DNA of 64,000 nt from an uncultured Roseibium sp. (GCF_947499295.1 NZ_CANMNP010000001.1:310001-374000); one strand, 5' to 3'. Shown: positions 8,643 through 17,893, numbered from the stretch's first letter. Translations and numbers: made by a program. Notes: generated by a model not told the origin, from the sequence alone.

Positions 8643-9764
8643 CTATCCCGCGCCTGCCAAACGGAGGTCCCAGGCTGGTGCCTCCGTCATCGTCATGTTC
8701 AGGCGATCGGCAACGTCCTTGCCAATAGCTAAGCCGTTTTTGCCAGCAACAGCACTCAGATGATTGCCCCGTACGCTCGACCACTCTGCCTTCGGCAAAA
8801 ACCGATGCCAAGTATCCCATGGATCGCAGCTTTGCGGCTTAAGGCCACTTGCCCTGTAGAAGACGAGATGCTCACCATAGGCTCTTGGCTGATAAAGACC
8901 GCGCATACGCAGCAATTGCTTTCCAGCGTTTTCGTATCTTGGTGTGTGCCCGTAGACCCACTCCGGAGCCATTTCCGGATACTTGAGAGATGTGGGCCTG
9001 TAAAACCTGAAAAGTATGGGGCTCAGCCGCCGCGCCAGGACTTTTCTGGGCAATGACACCGATGTGGAAACGGTCGGACCCGTTTTGCACTGACCTGTCG
9101 TCATAGCGGCCTTGACTTTTCCCAGACGGCTGAGAATTCTCTTGCCGACTACGCGAGCCCAGACCCTGAGTGGCCACGCATGTTCGCTTTGATGCGTGTC
9201 GATCAATCCCAGAAAACAGACTTCCGAACCTGCAGCCCTCAGCTTCCGGGCAAGCTCAAGAGCAACAACGCCGCCAAACGAATAGCCGAGTAACCGCACC
9301 GGCACGTCTTTGAACCTTTGTTCAATAATGTGACGGCAGGCCTCAACTTCGTCTGCAACAATCGCAGGCTCCAGATGATGCCTTCCGAATTGAGTCTGGC
9401 GGACACCATAGACAGCACCTCTGAAATCGAGGCCCGCCAGGATATTTTTTAATTCAAGAAAGCAGCTTGCCCCTCCGGCGAAGACAAAAAGCGGCAAGCT
9501 TTCGTCCCCTTCCTTGAGCAAAATCAGTTTTGGAATGTCCTGGTACTGCCTTTGCCGAATGGCCTCGGCGAGAGACTGAATGTTCGGCCAGACATAAAAA
9601 CAATTCACGTCGAGTTCTATGCCGGTGCTCTTGTAGACACCTTGAATGAATTTCAGAACTTTGTTGATGTTGAAATGATCATTGAGGTCTTCACCAGACA
9701 TGACAATGCGCCCAAGCACATTGGACGCTTCTCTGGTCAATATTTTTTCGATGTCGAGCGACAC
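8643..9764 (-). CDS. Thioesterase with a degenerate carrier-protein domain
   Basis: An alpha/beta-hydrolase of the type I thioesterase family that releases or edits acyl/peptidyl thioesters in nonribosomal peptide or polyketide pathways. The catalytic serine is in GYSFGG, with the Asp in GLIDTHQ and the likely His in RGNHLSAV. The first 70 or so residues look like a carrier domain (LGRIVMSGEDLNDHFNIN, then FYVWPNIQSLAEAI). The GGDS segment that should carry the phosphopantetheine serine is missing. The start is uncertain: GTG at 9764 follows GGGGGAAGG, and the frame also allows TTG at 9821. No synthase genes lie nearby, so the partner enzyme is unknown. Confidence 0.8.
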   Translation of the reverse strand: MSLDIEKILTREASNVLGRIVMSGEDLNDHFNINKVLKFIQGVYKSTGIELDVNCFYVWPNIQSLAEAIRQRQYQDIPKLILLKEGDESLPLFVFAGGASCFLELKNILAGLDFRGAVYGVRQTQFGRHHLEPAIVADEVEACRHIIEQRFKDVPVRLLGYSFGGVVALELARKLRAAGSEVCFLGLIDTHQSEHAWPLRVWARVVGKRILSRLGKVKAAMTTGQCKTGPTVSTSVSLPRKVLARRLSPILFRFYRPTSLKYPEMAPEWVYGHTPRYENAGKQLLRMRGLYQPRAYGEHLVFYRASGLKPQSCDPWDTWHRFLPKAEWSSVRGNHLSAVAGKNGLAIGKDVADRLNMTMTEAPAWDLRLAGAG

Positions 9765-9966
9765 CCTTCCCCCTAAAACCAAAACGACCTGCCAGACCCC
9801 TTTTATGCATACATAGCACAACCCTCGCTAGAAATGAGGGTCGAGTTTCCGTTATGGTAAACAAATGGAAAGCAAGAACTGCCAGCCAGCGACTTGCGAA
9901 TAATGAAGCCAAGTCTCAGCACATCAACTGTGAAGTATTTCGCCGCGTTCGCGTAGAATCCGGTCT

Positions 9967-10794
9967 TCACGGATCCCAAAAATACTGTTGGCGCAGCCGC
10001 CGCCAAATTTTCTCACCAATCAGACAATCATAGGGCTCCCCAAAGCGGATTTGCGCCTTGAGGACCTTCGGCACTTCAGCCGGCACCCGTCCGCCGATTT
10101 CCAGGATCAGCTTGTGGCGCACCGCATCTGGAAATTGAGCCCACTCGATTACAGGGATCACAAAACTCGCCGGGCCGCCGGTCACGCACCGGCGATAGTA
10201 TTCATCTAGGTCAGGAATATTGAACTGAAATCCAATGCCGCCTTTGGTCATCAATGGAAGCCCGTTGATAACAAGCCCCTCCTCCAGTGCGGCATCTCTC
10301 ACAGGCGTCACCGGCAACCCCTGATTATTCGGTCCATCACCTGAAATATCGATGACTTTGCGATACGTTTCGAAAGGCACATCGGCAAGTATGGCGGCAG
10401 CATGCCGGATAGCGCCCGATATGGACGTACGGCGTTGTCCGAATGATCTGTCCTTCAGAACCTTATCGGCGAAAACCAACGCATCTTCCTGCGTTTCGAT
10501 AACAGACCAGCCGACGATCTCGCGGGCGTGGTTTTCGTTGGCCCATTCGAACATCATCAGTGCAATCCGACCGTGCGCACCCAGCTCGATCGCGCGGACG
10601 ACCTCAGGGCTTGAGATTGCCGCAGCGTAGCCTTTGCGCTGAATGTCAAGTTCTTCCGGTGACATGGAGCGGGAAACGTCGACCGCCAAAACAAGCGCAA
10701 CATCGACTTTTTCCTGCCCTGCAGCAGGAGCAAGAAGGGCAAGAAGTCCCAGCAATGCGCCGGTCCAGGACCGGAATGGGGCAATCTTCCACAT
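9967..10794 (-). CDS. DUF1194 (von Willebrand A-like) secreted protein
   Basis: A 275-residue protein with an N-terminal signal peptide (MWKIAPFRSWTG, a hydrophobic core, then a likely cleavage near PAAGQE). A vWA-like domain follows, with the metal-site motif DVSRS in VLAVDVSRSMSPEEL and a second motif ISGDGPNNQG. DUF1194 proteins are common and uncharacterised in alphaproteobacteria. The ATG at 10794 is chosen because it begins the signal peptide; longer in-frame extensions upstream look non-coding. It is divergent from the enoyl-CoA hydratase family gene. Confidence 0.87.
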   Translation of the reverse strand: MWKIAPFRSWTGALLGLLALLAPAAGQEKVDVALVLAVDVSRSMSPEELDIQRKGYAAAISSPEVVRAIELGAHGRIALMMFEWANENHAREIVGWSVIETQEDALVFADKVLKDRSFGQRRTSISGAIRHAAAILADVPFETYRKVIDISGDGPNNQGLPVTPVRDAALEEGLVINGLPLMTKGGIGFQFNIPDLDEYYRRCVTGGPASFVIPVIEWAQFPDAVRHKLILEIGGRVPAEVPKVLKAQIRFGEPYDCLIGEKIWRRLRQQYFWDP

Positions 10795-10963
10795 CAAGCA
10801 AGGATAACTGATCCGGCGCAACCCGTCAGCTGCCCGCTTCAAAGGCCTGATAAAGGATCTGTGATCGGAAACTTTACAGGGTGTTCCAATCGAACACACT
10901 GCTATGGAAGCCAGGATCGGATCAGGTATAAGACCAACAAAGGATCTGTTCACGGAGTGCCCC

Positions 10964-11785
10964 ATGTCCGAAGCCGCAGCGAATGACGACGCCCAAAAGC
11001 CCTTGCTTTCCACGCTTCTTCACGAAGGCGTTTACCGCATCGTTATGCAACGTCCGGAACGCATGAATGCGCTTTCACGAGAGATGATGAGCGCGCTGTC
11101 GAATGAACTGACAAAAGCAGAAACCGATCCGAATGCGCGTGTCGTTCTGCTGGGTGCGGAAGGCAAGGTGTTCTGTGCCGGTCACGATTTGAAGGAACTG
11201 ACCGCCGCGCGGGCCGAAAGCGACGGAGGAAAAGAAACTTACCAGGCAATCATGCGGCAGTGTTCGGACCTGATGCAGCAGATCGTCCGGCACCCGAAGC
11301 CCGTGATAGCTGTGGTGACAGGCGTTGCGACGGCAGCCGGATGTCAGCTGGTTGCATCGTGTGATCTTGCGATTGCAACGGATACGGCAACCTTCTGCAC
11401 ACCGGGTGTCAATATCGGTCTATTCTGCTCTACACCAATGGTTGCCCTGTCGAGAAATGTGGCTCCGAAACAGGCAATGGAAATGCTTTTGACCGGAGAA
11501 AGCATAGACGCATCGACCGCCAAGGACTTCGGTCTGATCAACCGCATCGTTCCTGGTGACTATCTGGAGCAGGTCGTCCAGAAATACGCCGAAGTCATTG
11601 CATCCAAGTCAGCAAAAACTCTCAAGATCGGGAAAGAGGCCTTCTACCGTCAGCTGGAAATGCCGCTTGCCGAGGCATACGACTTTGCCGCTGAGACCAT
11701 GGTTGAAAACATGATGGCAAATGATGCGGAGGAAGGTATTTCCGCGTTCCTGCAAAAGCGCAAACCTGAGTGGACCGACACTTAA
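10964..11785 (+). CDS. Enoyl-CoA hydratase/isomerase family protein
   Basis: A 273-residue crotonase-fold enzyme acting on acyl-CoA thioesters. The oxyanion-hole blocks are visible: AEGKVFCAGHDLKEL near residues 60-75 and VVTGVATAAGCQLVASCDLAIA near 110-130. The N-terminal MQRPERMNALSREMM is also typical. It resembles the ECHDC3-like branch; the exact substrate is unknown. The ATG at 10964 is preferred because GGAG lies 8 bases before it. A DUF3052 gene follows after 27 bases and may be co-transcribed. Confidence 0.9.
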   Translation: MSEAAANDDAQKPLLSTLLHEGVYRIVMQRPERMNALSREMMSALSNELTKAETDPNARVVLLGAEGKVFCAGHDLKELTAARAESDGGKETYQAIMRQCSDLMQQIVRHPKPVIAVVTGVATAAGCQLVASCDLAIATDTATFCTPGVNIGLFCSTPMVALSRNVAPKQAMEMLLTGESIDASTAKDFGLINRIVPGDYLEQVVQKYAEVIASKSAKTLKIGKEAFYRQLEMPLAEAYDFAAETMVENMMANDAEEGISAFLQKRKPEWTDT

Positions 11786-11812
11786 GGTGACCGGTGTTTC
11801 AGTGAACTGGGA

Positions 11813-12253
11813 ATGACCATGACACAAGCTGGCTATTCCGGCCGCCCCCTTGCGGCAAAGCTCGGACTGAAACCCGGGATGACTTGCTGGCGACAGGGAA
11901 TGCCACAGGAAATCGCCGAGCTACTGACGGTGCAGGAGCCAGCCCTGATGCTGCTCACAAGCGCTGAACCGGGTCTGGAATGTGCCCATGTCTTCATAAC
12001 CGAGCGCGAGGATCTGGAAACTCAACTCTCACAGCTCAGAGAAAGTCTGGCTCCTGACGGCATGATCTGGATCTCCTGGCCTAAAAAAGCCAGCAAGGTG
12101 CCGACAACCGTCACCGAAGACGTCATTCGTGATATCTGCTTGCCAATCGGCCTTGTCGACGTAAAGGTCTGCGCCGTAGATGCAACCTGGTCGGGATTAA
12201 AGTTGGTTATCCGAAAGGAACTGCGCGCTCAACAGGCGGAAAACCTCTCCTGA
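11813..12253 (+). CDS. DUF3052 domain protein
   Basis: A 146-residue protein with the DUF3052 pattern: AGYSGRPLAAKLGLKPGM at the start, a central LLTSAEPGLECAHVFIT and the block DGMIWISWPKKASKV with a later ATWSGLKLVIR. The fold resembles a small Rossmann-like domain without a known activity. The ATG could be 11813 or 11819; GGGAATGACC makes either plausible. It ends tail-to-tail with the AraC-type regulator 18 bases away. Confidence 0.83.
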   Translation: MTMTQAGYSGRPLAAKLGLKPGMTCWRQGMPQEIAELLTVQEPALMLLTSAEPGLECAHVFITEREDLETQLSQLRESLAPDGMIWISWPKKASKVPTTVTEDVIRDICLPIGLVDVKVCAVDATWSGLKLVIRKELRAQQAENLS

Positions 12254-12270
12254 ATGCTTGAGAGTGTACA

Positions 12271-13146
12271 TCACTGCTGAAGCGGCAAATAAATATCCGT
12301 GATTGCCTCGTGCTCGGCCACATCCGGAAAAAAGCTGACCCGTTCGACAAAAAGTGGAAAGTCCCGAAGGTCTTCGCCGCTAGACGGAAGCCACTTCCCA
12401 TAGAGTTCACGGATTGCGTTGTCAGCGTATTGCAGCGGACCCTTGTGCCGGAAAACCGCACAGCGCCCACCGGGAATACGACCGGTTTCGACCTCAAAAG
12501 GGTTTTTCTCAACTGGCTTGTCGACCTGGCAGCAAATGCCGAATCGAAAGGCCTCGGCTGGCGTTGTCTTTGGATCATCGTAACAAAGGTTATAGGTCGC
12601 ACTCCTTGAAGGTGGCGTACCAAAATCCTTGCGCCAGGCAACAAATTTTCGAACGGACGCAGGAACTTGCGCAGGCGGTCCACAGTGCTCCAGAACTGCG
12701 ATCCGTGTTTCTTCAAAGGTTATGATTCGCACTTGTTCGGCACTGAGTTCAACGCTCGACATGAATTCTCCTTTCAAATCCAACATCGGTTGATAGACAC
12801 TTTGCCAGCTCGACCAATCGGGCGACTTTCGAAACGCGCTCGGGCTCTGACCGAAGACGCGCTTGAAGGCGCGGGAAAAGCTCTCCAGGTTTTCGTAATG
12901 GGTGTTGAAGGCAACCTCGGTGATAGGTGTCTCCAGTCGGAACGCGAGTTGAATACCGGCGCGCCGAAACCGCATAAGGCGCTGATAATCGACAACTCCC
13001 ATACCGAATAACGCAGAGAACAACCGCTGAAAGTGGAACTTGGAATAGGCTGCATTGGCCGCCAATACAGCAATATCCAAGGGCCTATCGAGTGTTGTAT
13101 CGATCTCTTTCAACGTGTCCTCAAAACGCTTTTTGATTGCCTTCAT
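12271..13146 (-). CDS. AraC-type regulator with GyrI-like effector domain
   Basis: A 291-residue transcription factor. The N-terminal AraC/XylS helix-turn-helix pair occupies about residues 5-105 (LAANAAYSKFHFQRLFSAL, then EVAFNTHYENLESFSRAFKRVFG). The C-terminal half is a GyrI-like small-molecule-binding domain (IAVLEHCGPPAQVP ... AVFRHKGPLQYADNAIRELY). This layout is seen in SoxS/Rob-like and BmrR-like multidrug or stress regulators. Its target is unknown; it stands alone between convergent DUF3052 and a divergent CoA-binding protein. Confidence 0.92.
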   Translation of the reverse strand: MKAIKKRFEDTLKEIDTTLDRPLDIAVLAANAAYSKFHFQRLFSALFGMGVVDYQRLMRFRRAGIQLAFRLETPITEVAFNTHYENLESFSRAFKRVFGQSPSAFRKSPDWSSWQSVYQPMLDLKGEFMSSVELSAEQVRIITFEETRIAVLEHCGPPAQVPASVRKFVAWRKDFGTPPSRSATYNLCYDDPKTTPAEAFRFGICCQVDKPVEKNPFEVETGRIPGGRCAVFRHKGPLQYADNAIRELYGKWLPSSGEDLRDFPLFVERVSFFPDVAEHEAITDIYLPLQQ

Positions 13147-13325
13147 CCAAGTTTCCCAAGCCTGTACCTTGTCTTTGGCTCACCTTGTCTAGACTGCTTC
13201 GGACCGAGCTGCCTGACCGCGCGTGCGCTTTTTCGAAAATTTGACCTTATGTGCACTCTGTCGCCCTTGCAGCATCCCCCGGTTTCGCATTGGATGGCGC
13301 GATATAGAAAAGGGATACTTTGACG

Positions 13326-13856
13326 ATGAATCACGACGGATATTCCGATGCCTACATCAAAGGCATCCTGGATGAGGTCAAAACTGTTGCCATGGTCGGC
13401 GCAAGCGCGAACTCAGTTCGTCCGTCATTTTTTGTACTCAAGTATCTGCTTTCAAAAGGTTATGACGTTTGGCCCATCAACCCCGGTCAGGCTGGAAAGG
13501 AAATTCTTGGCCAGAAAGTATATGCGTCGCTGGAAGATCTGCCGGCCATTCCCGATATGATCGACATTTTCAGAAATTCAGAAGCCGCGGGACAAATTGT
13601 CGACCAGGTCATTTCGAACCAGAAGTTGCCGAAAGTAATCTGGATGCAATTGACGGTTCGCCATGATGAGGCCGCAAAACGAGCCGAAGATGCCGGAATA
13701 AAGGTGGTTATGAACCGCTGTCCCAAGATCGAATATGGTCGGTTGTCCGGTGAGATCGGTTGGGCGGGCGTCAACTCAAGGACTTTGTCTTCGAAACGCC
13801 CTTCCCTGAAATCCGGGTTCCAGCACCGAGGACTGTCCGGGGACAAAGACGGTTAG
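13326..13856 (+). CDS. CoA-binding protein (YccU-like)
   Basis: A 176-residue protein of the CoA_binding_2 family with a Rossmann fold: VAMVGASANSVRPSFFVLKYL near the N-terminus, WPINPGQAGKEILG, and VIWMQLTV ... GIKVVMNRCPKIEYGRL at the end of the domain. These proteins bind CoA or a related nucleotide and have no firm cellular role. The start is taken as ATG 13326; TTG 13320 is possible. It probably shares a transcript with the small membrane protein and metY downstream, an arrangement worth noting because CoA-binding proteins are often found beside metY/metZ. Confidence 0.88.
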   Translation: MNHDGYSDAYIKGILDEVKTVAMVGASANSVRPSFFVLKYLLSKGYDVWPINPGQAGKEILGQKVYASLEDLPAIPDMIDIFRNSEAAGQIVDQVISNQKLPKVIWMQLTVRHDEAAKRAEDAGIKVVMNRCPKIEYGRLSGEIGWAGVNSRTLSSKRPSLKSGFQHRGLSGDKDG

Positions 13857-13967
13857 AAAAATGCTGCCAGCTTCGACACTGCATGTAATTGGTTTGGATG
13901 ACGTCTTGTCGACCAAACCCTTTCAACCGGACATCAAGTCCGGAAACATGTTCGAAGAGGGGACAGA

Positions 13968-14171
13968 ATGCAGGAACCGACCCTATTTACGGCGTTTGAA
14001 CTGGTTTTGATGGCGATGGCCGGCCTGGTGTCATTCGTTTTGTTTGTGATCTCAAACCGCGCAAAACCTGGGTCACCTTTCGCCAACCGCGACGAAAGCT
14101 GGACCGAAAAAGGGTTCCATCGGCAGGTCAAAGGGTCGGAAAGGCGTTCATCGCAAACCAAACGCGCTTAA
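13968..14171 (+). CDS. Small single-pass membrane protein
   Basis: A 67-residue protein with one hydrophobic segment (about residues 9-29: LVLMAMAGLVSFVLFVI) and a basic cytoplasmic-looking tail ending KGSERRSSQTKRA. GAGGGG precedes the ATG at good spacing. I do not recognise the family. It lies between the CoA-binding protein and metY, in the same direction. Confidence 0.6.
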   Translation: MQEPTLFTAFELVLMAMAGLVSFVLFVISNRAKPGSPFANRDESWTEKGFHRQVKGSERRSSQTKRA

Positions 14172-14305
14172 AGATTTAGGCTTGTTTGACGCGATGTTTC
14201 CTTGATCTTTGCACAAATGCAAAGAACGAATTTTCCTGTTTGTCCATATTGGCGGGTCAACACTCGTGGTTGCGGGTCCGCAATTCATAAGCACAGGAGG
14301 TGCTC

Positions 14306-14431
14306 ATGGTTCCCTTGGTAAGTGACACAGTCCTCTTGGCACTGTGCCTGCCCATTCTGGCGATCGCCCTGGTGTTCGGTGTCTATTTTCTAATGAGACT
14401 GAACCAGGGGGACGATATCTCCAATCAGTAG
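14306..14431 (+). CDS. 41-residue membrane peptide
   Basis: A very short gene. A near-perfect ribosome site CAGGAGG at 14295-14300 (plus flanking) sits 6 bases before ATG 14306. The peptide begins MVPLVSDTVLLALC, spans a membrane once (about residues 8-30) and ends RLNQGDDISNQ. The strong ribosome site, clean hydrophobic profile and position just before metY support a real gene. It could be a leader-like or regulatory peptide or a small subunit; nothing in it looks like an attenuator (no Met or Cys run). Confidence 0.6.
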   Translation: MVPLVSDTVLLALCLPILAIALVFGVYFLMRLNQGDDISNQ

Positions 14432-14561
14432 TCCGTTTTGCGCCTTGATCGCGTTTTCGGAACTTCAATTTTTACTCCCGTCCGGAAATCGGAAAATCCT
14501 GCTTTGACCTGCCCGAGGCCTTCGGTCAAACTGGCCGCCAATCCAAAAGGGAGGTTAATAA

Positions 14562-15842
14562 ATGAGCGAAAACATTCCGGGCTTTTCCACGCTTGCCATC
14601 CATGCCGGCGCTGCGCCTGATCCATCGAGCGGTGCCAGGGCAACACCAATTTACCAGACAACATCTTTTGTATTCGACGATGTTGACCATGCGGCCTCCC
14701 TGTTCGGTTTGCAGGCCTTCGGCAACATCTATACGCGCATCACCAATCCGACCACTGCTGTGCTTGAGGAACGGGTTGCTGCTCTTGAAGGCGGTACTGC
14801 CGCCCTGGCAACAGCATCCGGCCACTCCGCTCAGCTTCTGTGCTTTCACTCGCTGATGCAGCCCGGCGACAATATCGTTGCGGCCAACAAGCTTTATGGC
14901 GGTTCCATCAATCAGCTCAACCACTCCTTCAAAAGCTTCGGCTGGGGTGTAAAGTGGGCCGATCCAGCAGACATCAACTCGTTCGAAGCGGCAATTGACG
15001 ATCGGACCCGGGCGATCTTCATCGAAAGCCTGGCCAATCCGGGAGGTATCGTCGTTGATATCGAAGCCATTGCGGCCCTTGCAAAGGCCAAAGGCATTCC
15101 GCTTGTCGTCGACAATACAATGGCTAGTCCCTATCTCTGCCGCCCGATCGAGCACGGTGCAGATATTGTGCTGCACTCCCTGACCAAGTTTATGGGCGGT
15201 CACGGCAACTCCATGGGCGGCATTATCGTGGATGGCGGCAGCTTTGATTGGTCTGCCAGTGGTAACTATCCATTGCTCTCGCAGCCTCGACCGGAATACC
15301 AGGGCATCGTGCTGCACGAGACGTTCGGCAACTTCGCTTTTGCCATCGCTTGCCGCGTCCTTGGCCTGCGTGATCTCGGCCCTGCGATTTCGCCGTTCAA
15401 CGCGTTCATGATCCTGACTGGCATCGAAACGTTGCCGCTGCGCATGCAGCGACACTGCGACAACGCCAAGAAGGTTGCTCTTCATCTGTCGGGTCACGAT
15501 AAGGTCAGTTGGGTGTCCTATGCCGCCTTGCCCGAAGACACGCACCACTCTTTGCAGCAGAAATATCTGCCCAAAGGCGCCGGTGCCGTGTTCACCTTCG
15601 GCGTTGAGGGCGGCTATGATGCGGGCGTCAATCTCGTATCCAAGGTGGAGCTTTTCTCACACCTGGCCAATATTGGCGATACACGCAGCCTGATCATCCA
15701 CCCGGCTTCGACAACGCACCGTCAGCTCTCCGACGATCAGAAAGTCGCAGCAGGGGCCGGACCCGATGTGGTTCGCATTTCTGTGGGACTGGAAGACGTC
15801 AATGACATCATCGCCGATCTGGACCAAGCCCTTTCGGGGTAG
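14562..15842 (+). CDS. metY: O-acetylhomoserine sulfhydrylase / aminocarboxypropyltransferase
   Basis: PLP enzyme making homocysteine (or methionine) from O-acetylhomoserine and sulfide (or methanethiol). The 426-residue length and blocks are typical: ATPIYQTTSFVFDD near residue 28, YTRITNPTTAVLEER near 57, the PLP lysine in HSLTKFMGGHGNSMGG near 207-220 and SLIIHPASTTHRQL near 375. GGGAGG sits before the ATG. A hairpin (TTTGACC ... GGTCAAA, 14501-14530) lies in the leader. I looked for a SAM-II riboswitch and did not see its conserved core. A strong terminator follows. Confidence 0.95.
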   Translation: MSENIPGFSTLAIHAGAAPDPSSGARATPIYQTTSFVFDDVDHAASLFGLQAFGNIYTRITNPTTAVLEERVAALEGGTAALATASGHSAQLLCFHSLMQPGDNIVAANKLYGGSINQLNHSFKSFGWGVKWADPADINSFEAAIDDRTRAIFIESLANPGGIVVDIEAIAALAKAKGIPLVVDNTMASPYLCRPIEHGADIVLHSLTKFMGGHGNSMGGIIVDGGSFDWSASGNYPLLSQPRPEYQGIVLHETFGNFAFAIACRVLGLRDLGPAISPFNAFMILTGIETLPLRMQRHCDNAKKVALHLSGHDKVSWVSYAALPEDTHHSLQQKYLPKGAGAVFTFGVEGGYDAGVNLVSKVELFSHLANIGDTRSLIIHPASTTHRQLSDDQKVAAGAGPDVVRISVGLEDVNDIIADLDQALSG

Positions 15843-15863
15843 ACTTCCCAACCGGATCAATAA

Positions 15864-15890
15864 AAAGCCCGCCGATTTGGCGGGCTTTCT
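15864..15890. terminator. Bidirectional terminator between metY and the convergent reductase gene
   Basis: 10-bp stem AAAGCCCGCC / GGCGGGCTTT (15864-15873 with 15879-15888) around a GATTT loop. A T-run follows on the plus strand and an A-run precedes it, so it can serve both convergent genes. Confidence 0.88.
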
Positions 15891-15895
15891 TCTGT

Positions 15896-16429
15896 CTAGG
15901 GTTGGACTTGAAACTCCTGAAACATATAGCCCCCATCGTAGGTGCGCGTTGTTGTGTTGACCATCTCGCAACCGTCACCAACGCCACCAAACAGCTTGAC
16001 GCCCCTGCCCAGAAGGATCGGGGCTCGCTTCAAACGAAGGGTGTCAATCAGGCGATTGCTCAGGAGGTGGCCTGCGAACTCCCCTCCCCCGCAAAGGTAA
16101 ATTGGCCCCGGTGCCTTCGCCTTCAGCTCTTTGATCTTTGGGAGTTCGTCTATTCCAACCACTTCCACGTCACTTTCTTCCGGAAGCTCCAGCGAACGGG
16201 AAAAAACATAGGTCCTCATGTTCTGATACGGGTTGGCTCCCGGCTCAAGCCCAAATCGGTAGCCAAATTCGTAGGTGTTCCGTCCCATGACTGCGATGGC
16301 GTATGTGCAGAGGCGCTCAAAATAGTCCTCAACAACGGGGCCCTCATGGGCAAATTTCGTGATGTCGTCGTCCGCACCGGCAATAAAGCCGTCAACTGAG
16401 ACAGCCACGTCATAGATGATGGGTTGCAT
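15896..16429 (-). CDS. Dihydrofolate reductase-family protein (RibD C-terminal type)
   Basis: A 177-residue NADPH-dependent reductase-fold protein of the RibD_C/YyaP kind. It begins IIYDVAVSVDGFIAG, has VMGRNTYEFGYRFG near residue 50 and the nucleotide-binding IYLCGGGEFAGHLLS near 110. The substrate is unknown and such proteins are usually not the folate enzyme. The ATG at 16429 is chosen because GGAGCAC precedes it; an upstream TTG exists at 16453. Confidence 0.85.
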   Translation of the reverse strand: MQPIIYDVAVSVDGFIAGADDDITKFAHEGPVVEDYFERLCTYAIAVMGRNTYEFGYRFGLEPGANPYQNMRTYVFSRSLELPEESDVEVVGIDELPKIKELKAKAPGPIYLCGGGEFAGHLLSNRLIDTLRLKRAPILLGRGVKLFGGVGDGCEMVNTTTRTYDGGYMFQEFQVQP

Positions 16430-16583
16430 GATGTGCTCCGCAAGTAAATCCAATTGGCCGAAGGCGATTTTTCAGTTGGCCTTTACTTGATCACTGTCGG
16501 AGCACTCCTCTTTGATGGGCGAGAGCGGATTGCGCTGCAATTGATAGTCGAAACGTCAACGCCGGAGATCCACTCTTTGCAGA

Positions 16584-17690
16584 CTAGGCCTTGTTTTGCA
16601 ACGGGTAAGGCCCCTTCAACAGGGCCAAGTGATCCACGGCAGCCGCCAGGACAATCACTGCAAACCCTTGGTGAACCAATGCAATTGAAAGCGGAACATG
16701 CCACATCAGCGTCAAGATCCCGAAGATTGCCTGAAGCAAAATGAAACCGCCGACATGTGCGCCAGCCCGGCGCAACGCTGGACGGCTGCTGACACGGAAG
16801 GTGGCGACCGTTAGCGCCAGGCCGATAAACACCAGAATATAAGCGGTAATCCGGTGCTGGAACTGGACCGTCATGACATTCTCAAAAAAGTTGAGCCAGA
16901 TCGGGTCCATAATGAAAAGCCCCTTCGGGATCACCTGACCGTCCATGAGTGGCCAGGTGTTGAACGTCAGCCCGGCATTCAGGCCGGCAACCAAACCACC
17001 CAGGAATATTTGCAGGAAAACAAATGCAAATACGAGTTTACTCAGTCCTGATAGTCGCGCCGTTTCTGTTTCGGTTGGCTCCGAAAGTGGGGTCAAACGT
17101 CGCGCAATCCGGAATAGATAGGCAAAGATTATCAAGGCCAACGTCAAGTGCACTGCCAGCCTGTACTGACTGACATCAACACGCTCAACCAGACCCGAAG
17201 CCACCATCCACCAGCCGACAAAACCCTGCAATCCGCCCAGAGCAAGTCCCAACAGGAGCCTCGGCTTCAGCCACGGTTCAATCCTTCCCGCTGCCCAGAA
17301 CGCAACCATTGGGACGAAGAAGGCAACCCCAATGAACCGGCCCAACAGCCGGTGTCCCCATTCCCACCAGAAGATGAACTTGAATTCTTCCAGGCTCATT
17401 CCCTTGTTGATGAGCTGATACTCGGGAATCTGCCGGTATTTTTCCAACTCTTCTTCCCATTCAGCTTCACTCAAAGGCGGAATGACGCCATGAATGGGCT
17501 TCCACTCGGTGATGGACAGGCCCGATTCCGTAAGACGGGTTGCCCCGCCGACAACAACCATCGCCAGGATCAAAGCGCACACCATATAGAGCCACCAGCG
17601 GATCATCGCCCGGCTTTGCTGGATCCTTTGTCTTCTGGCTGGAATCAATTGACCTGTGCTTTCCTTAGCGCTGTCTGCGATGACGTTCAT
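16584..17690 (-). CDS. ctaA: Heme A synthase (COX15/CtaA)
   Basis: Membrane enzyme oxidising heme O to heme A for cytochrome c oxidase. The 368-residue protein has about eight transmembrane helices. Family marks are GGATRLTESGLSITEWKP near residues 48-65, the conserved histidine in WWEWGHRLLGR near 110-120, LGGLQGFVGWWMV near 153, FNTWPLMDG near 245, and QFQHRITAY and VHQGFAV with later histidines that bind heme. The alphaproteobacterial type 2 form fits. It is not clustered with other oxidase genes here. Confidence 0.95.
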   Translation of the reverse strand: MNVIADSAKESTGQLIPARRQRIQQSRAMIRWWLYMVCALILAMVVVGGATRLTESGLSITEWKPIHGVIPPLSEAEWEEELEKYRQIPEYQLINKGMSLEEFKFIFWWEWGHRLLGRFIGVAFFVPMVAFWAAGRIEPWLKPRLLLGLALGGLQGFVGWWMVASGLVERVDVSQYRLAVHLTLALIIFAYLFRIARRLTPLSEPTETETARLSGLSKLVFAFVFLQIFLGGLVAGLNAGLTFNTWPLMDGQVIPKGLFIMDPIWLNFFENVMTVQFQHRITAYILVFIGLALTVATFRVSSRPALRRAGAHVGGFILLQAIFGILTLMWHVPLSIALVHQGFAVIVLAAAVDHLALLKGPYPLQNKA

Positions 17691-17893
17691 AAACCAGCCC
17701 CGGCCCTGTCACGTTTCCAATAAATCCCTTGGATGCCGAAATATAGGGGCTGCAGCATGTCGGCAAGGAGCCTGAGACACTTTGTGCCAATTCCAATGAC
17801 ATATCGTGCGGTTCAGGCCTGACGCGCAACCGGGACGCGCCTTCGAACCAGCCGCAATTCAGAGTTCACGCCTGCCGAAAGGCCCACCAGCCG

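Noticed and set aside
14432-14561. SAM-II riboswitch in the metY leader
   Set aside because: Expected for this gene in alphaproteobacteria, but the conserved core sequence was not found; only a simple hairpin is present.
14526-15548. 340-codon minus-strand open frame
   Set aside because: Antisense shadow of metY.
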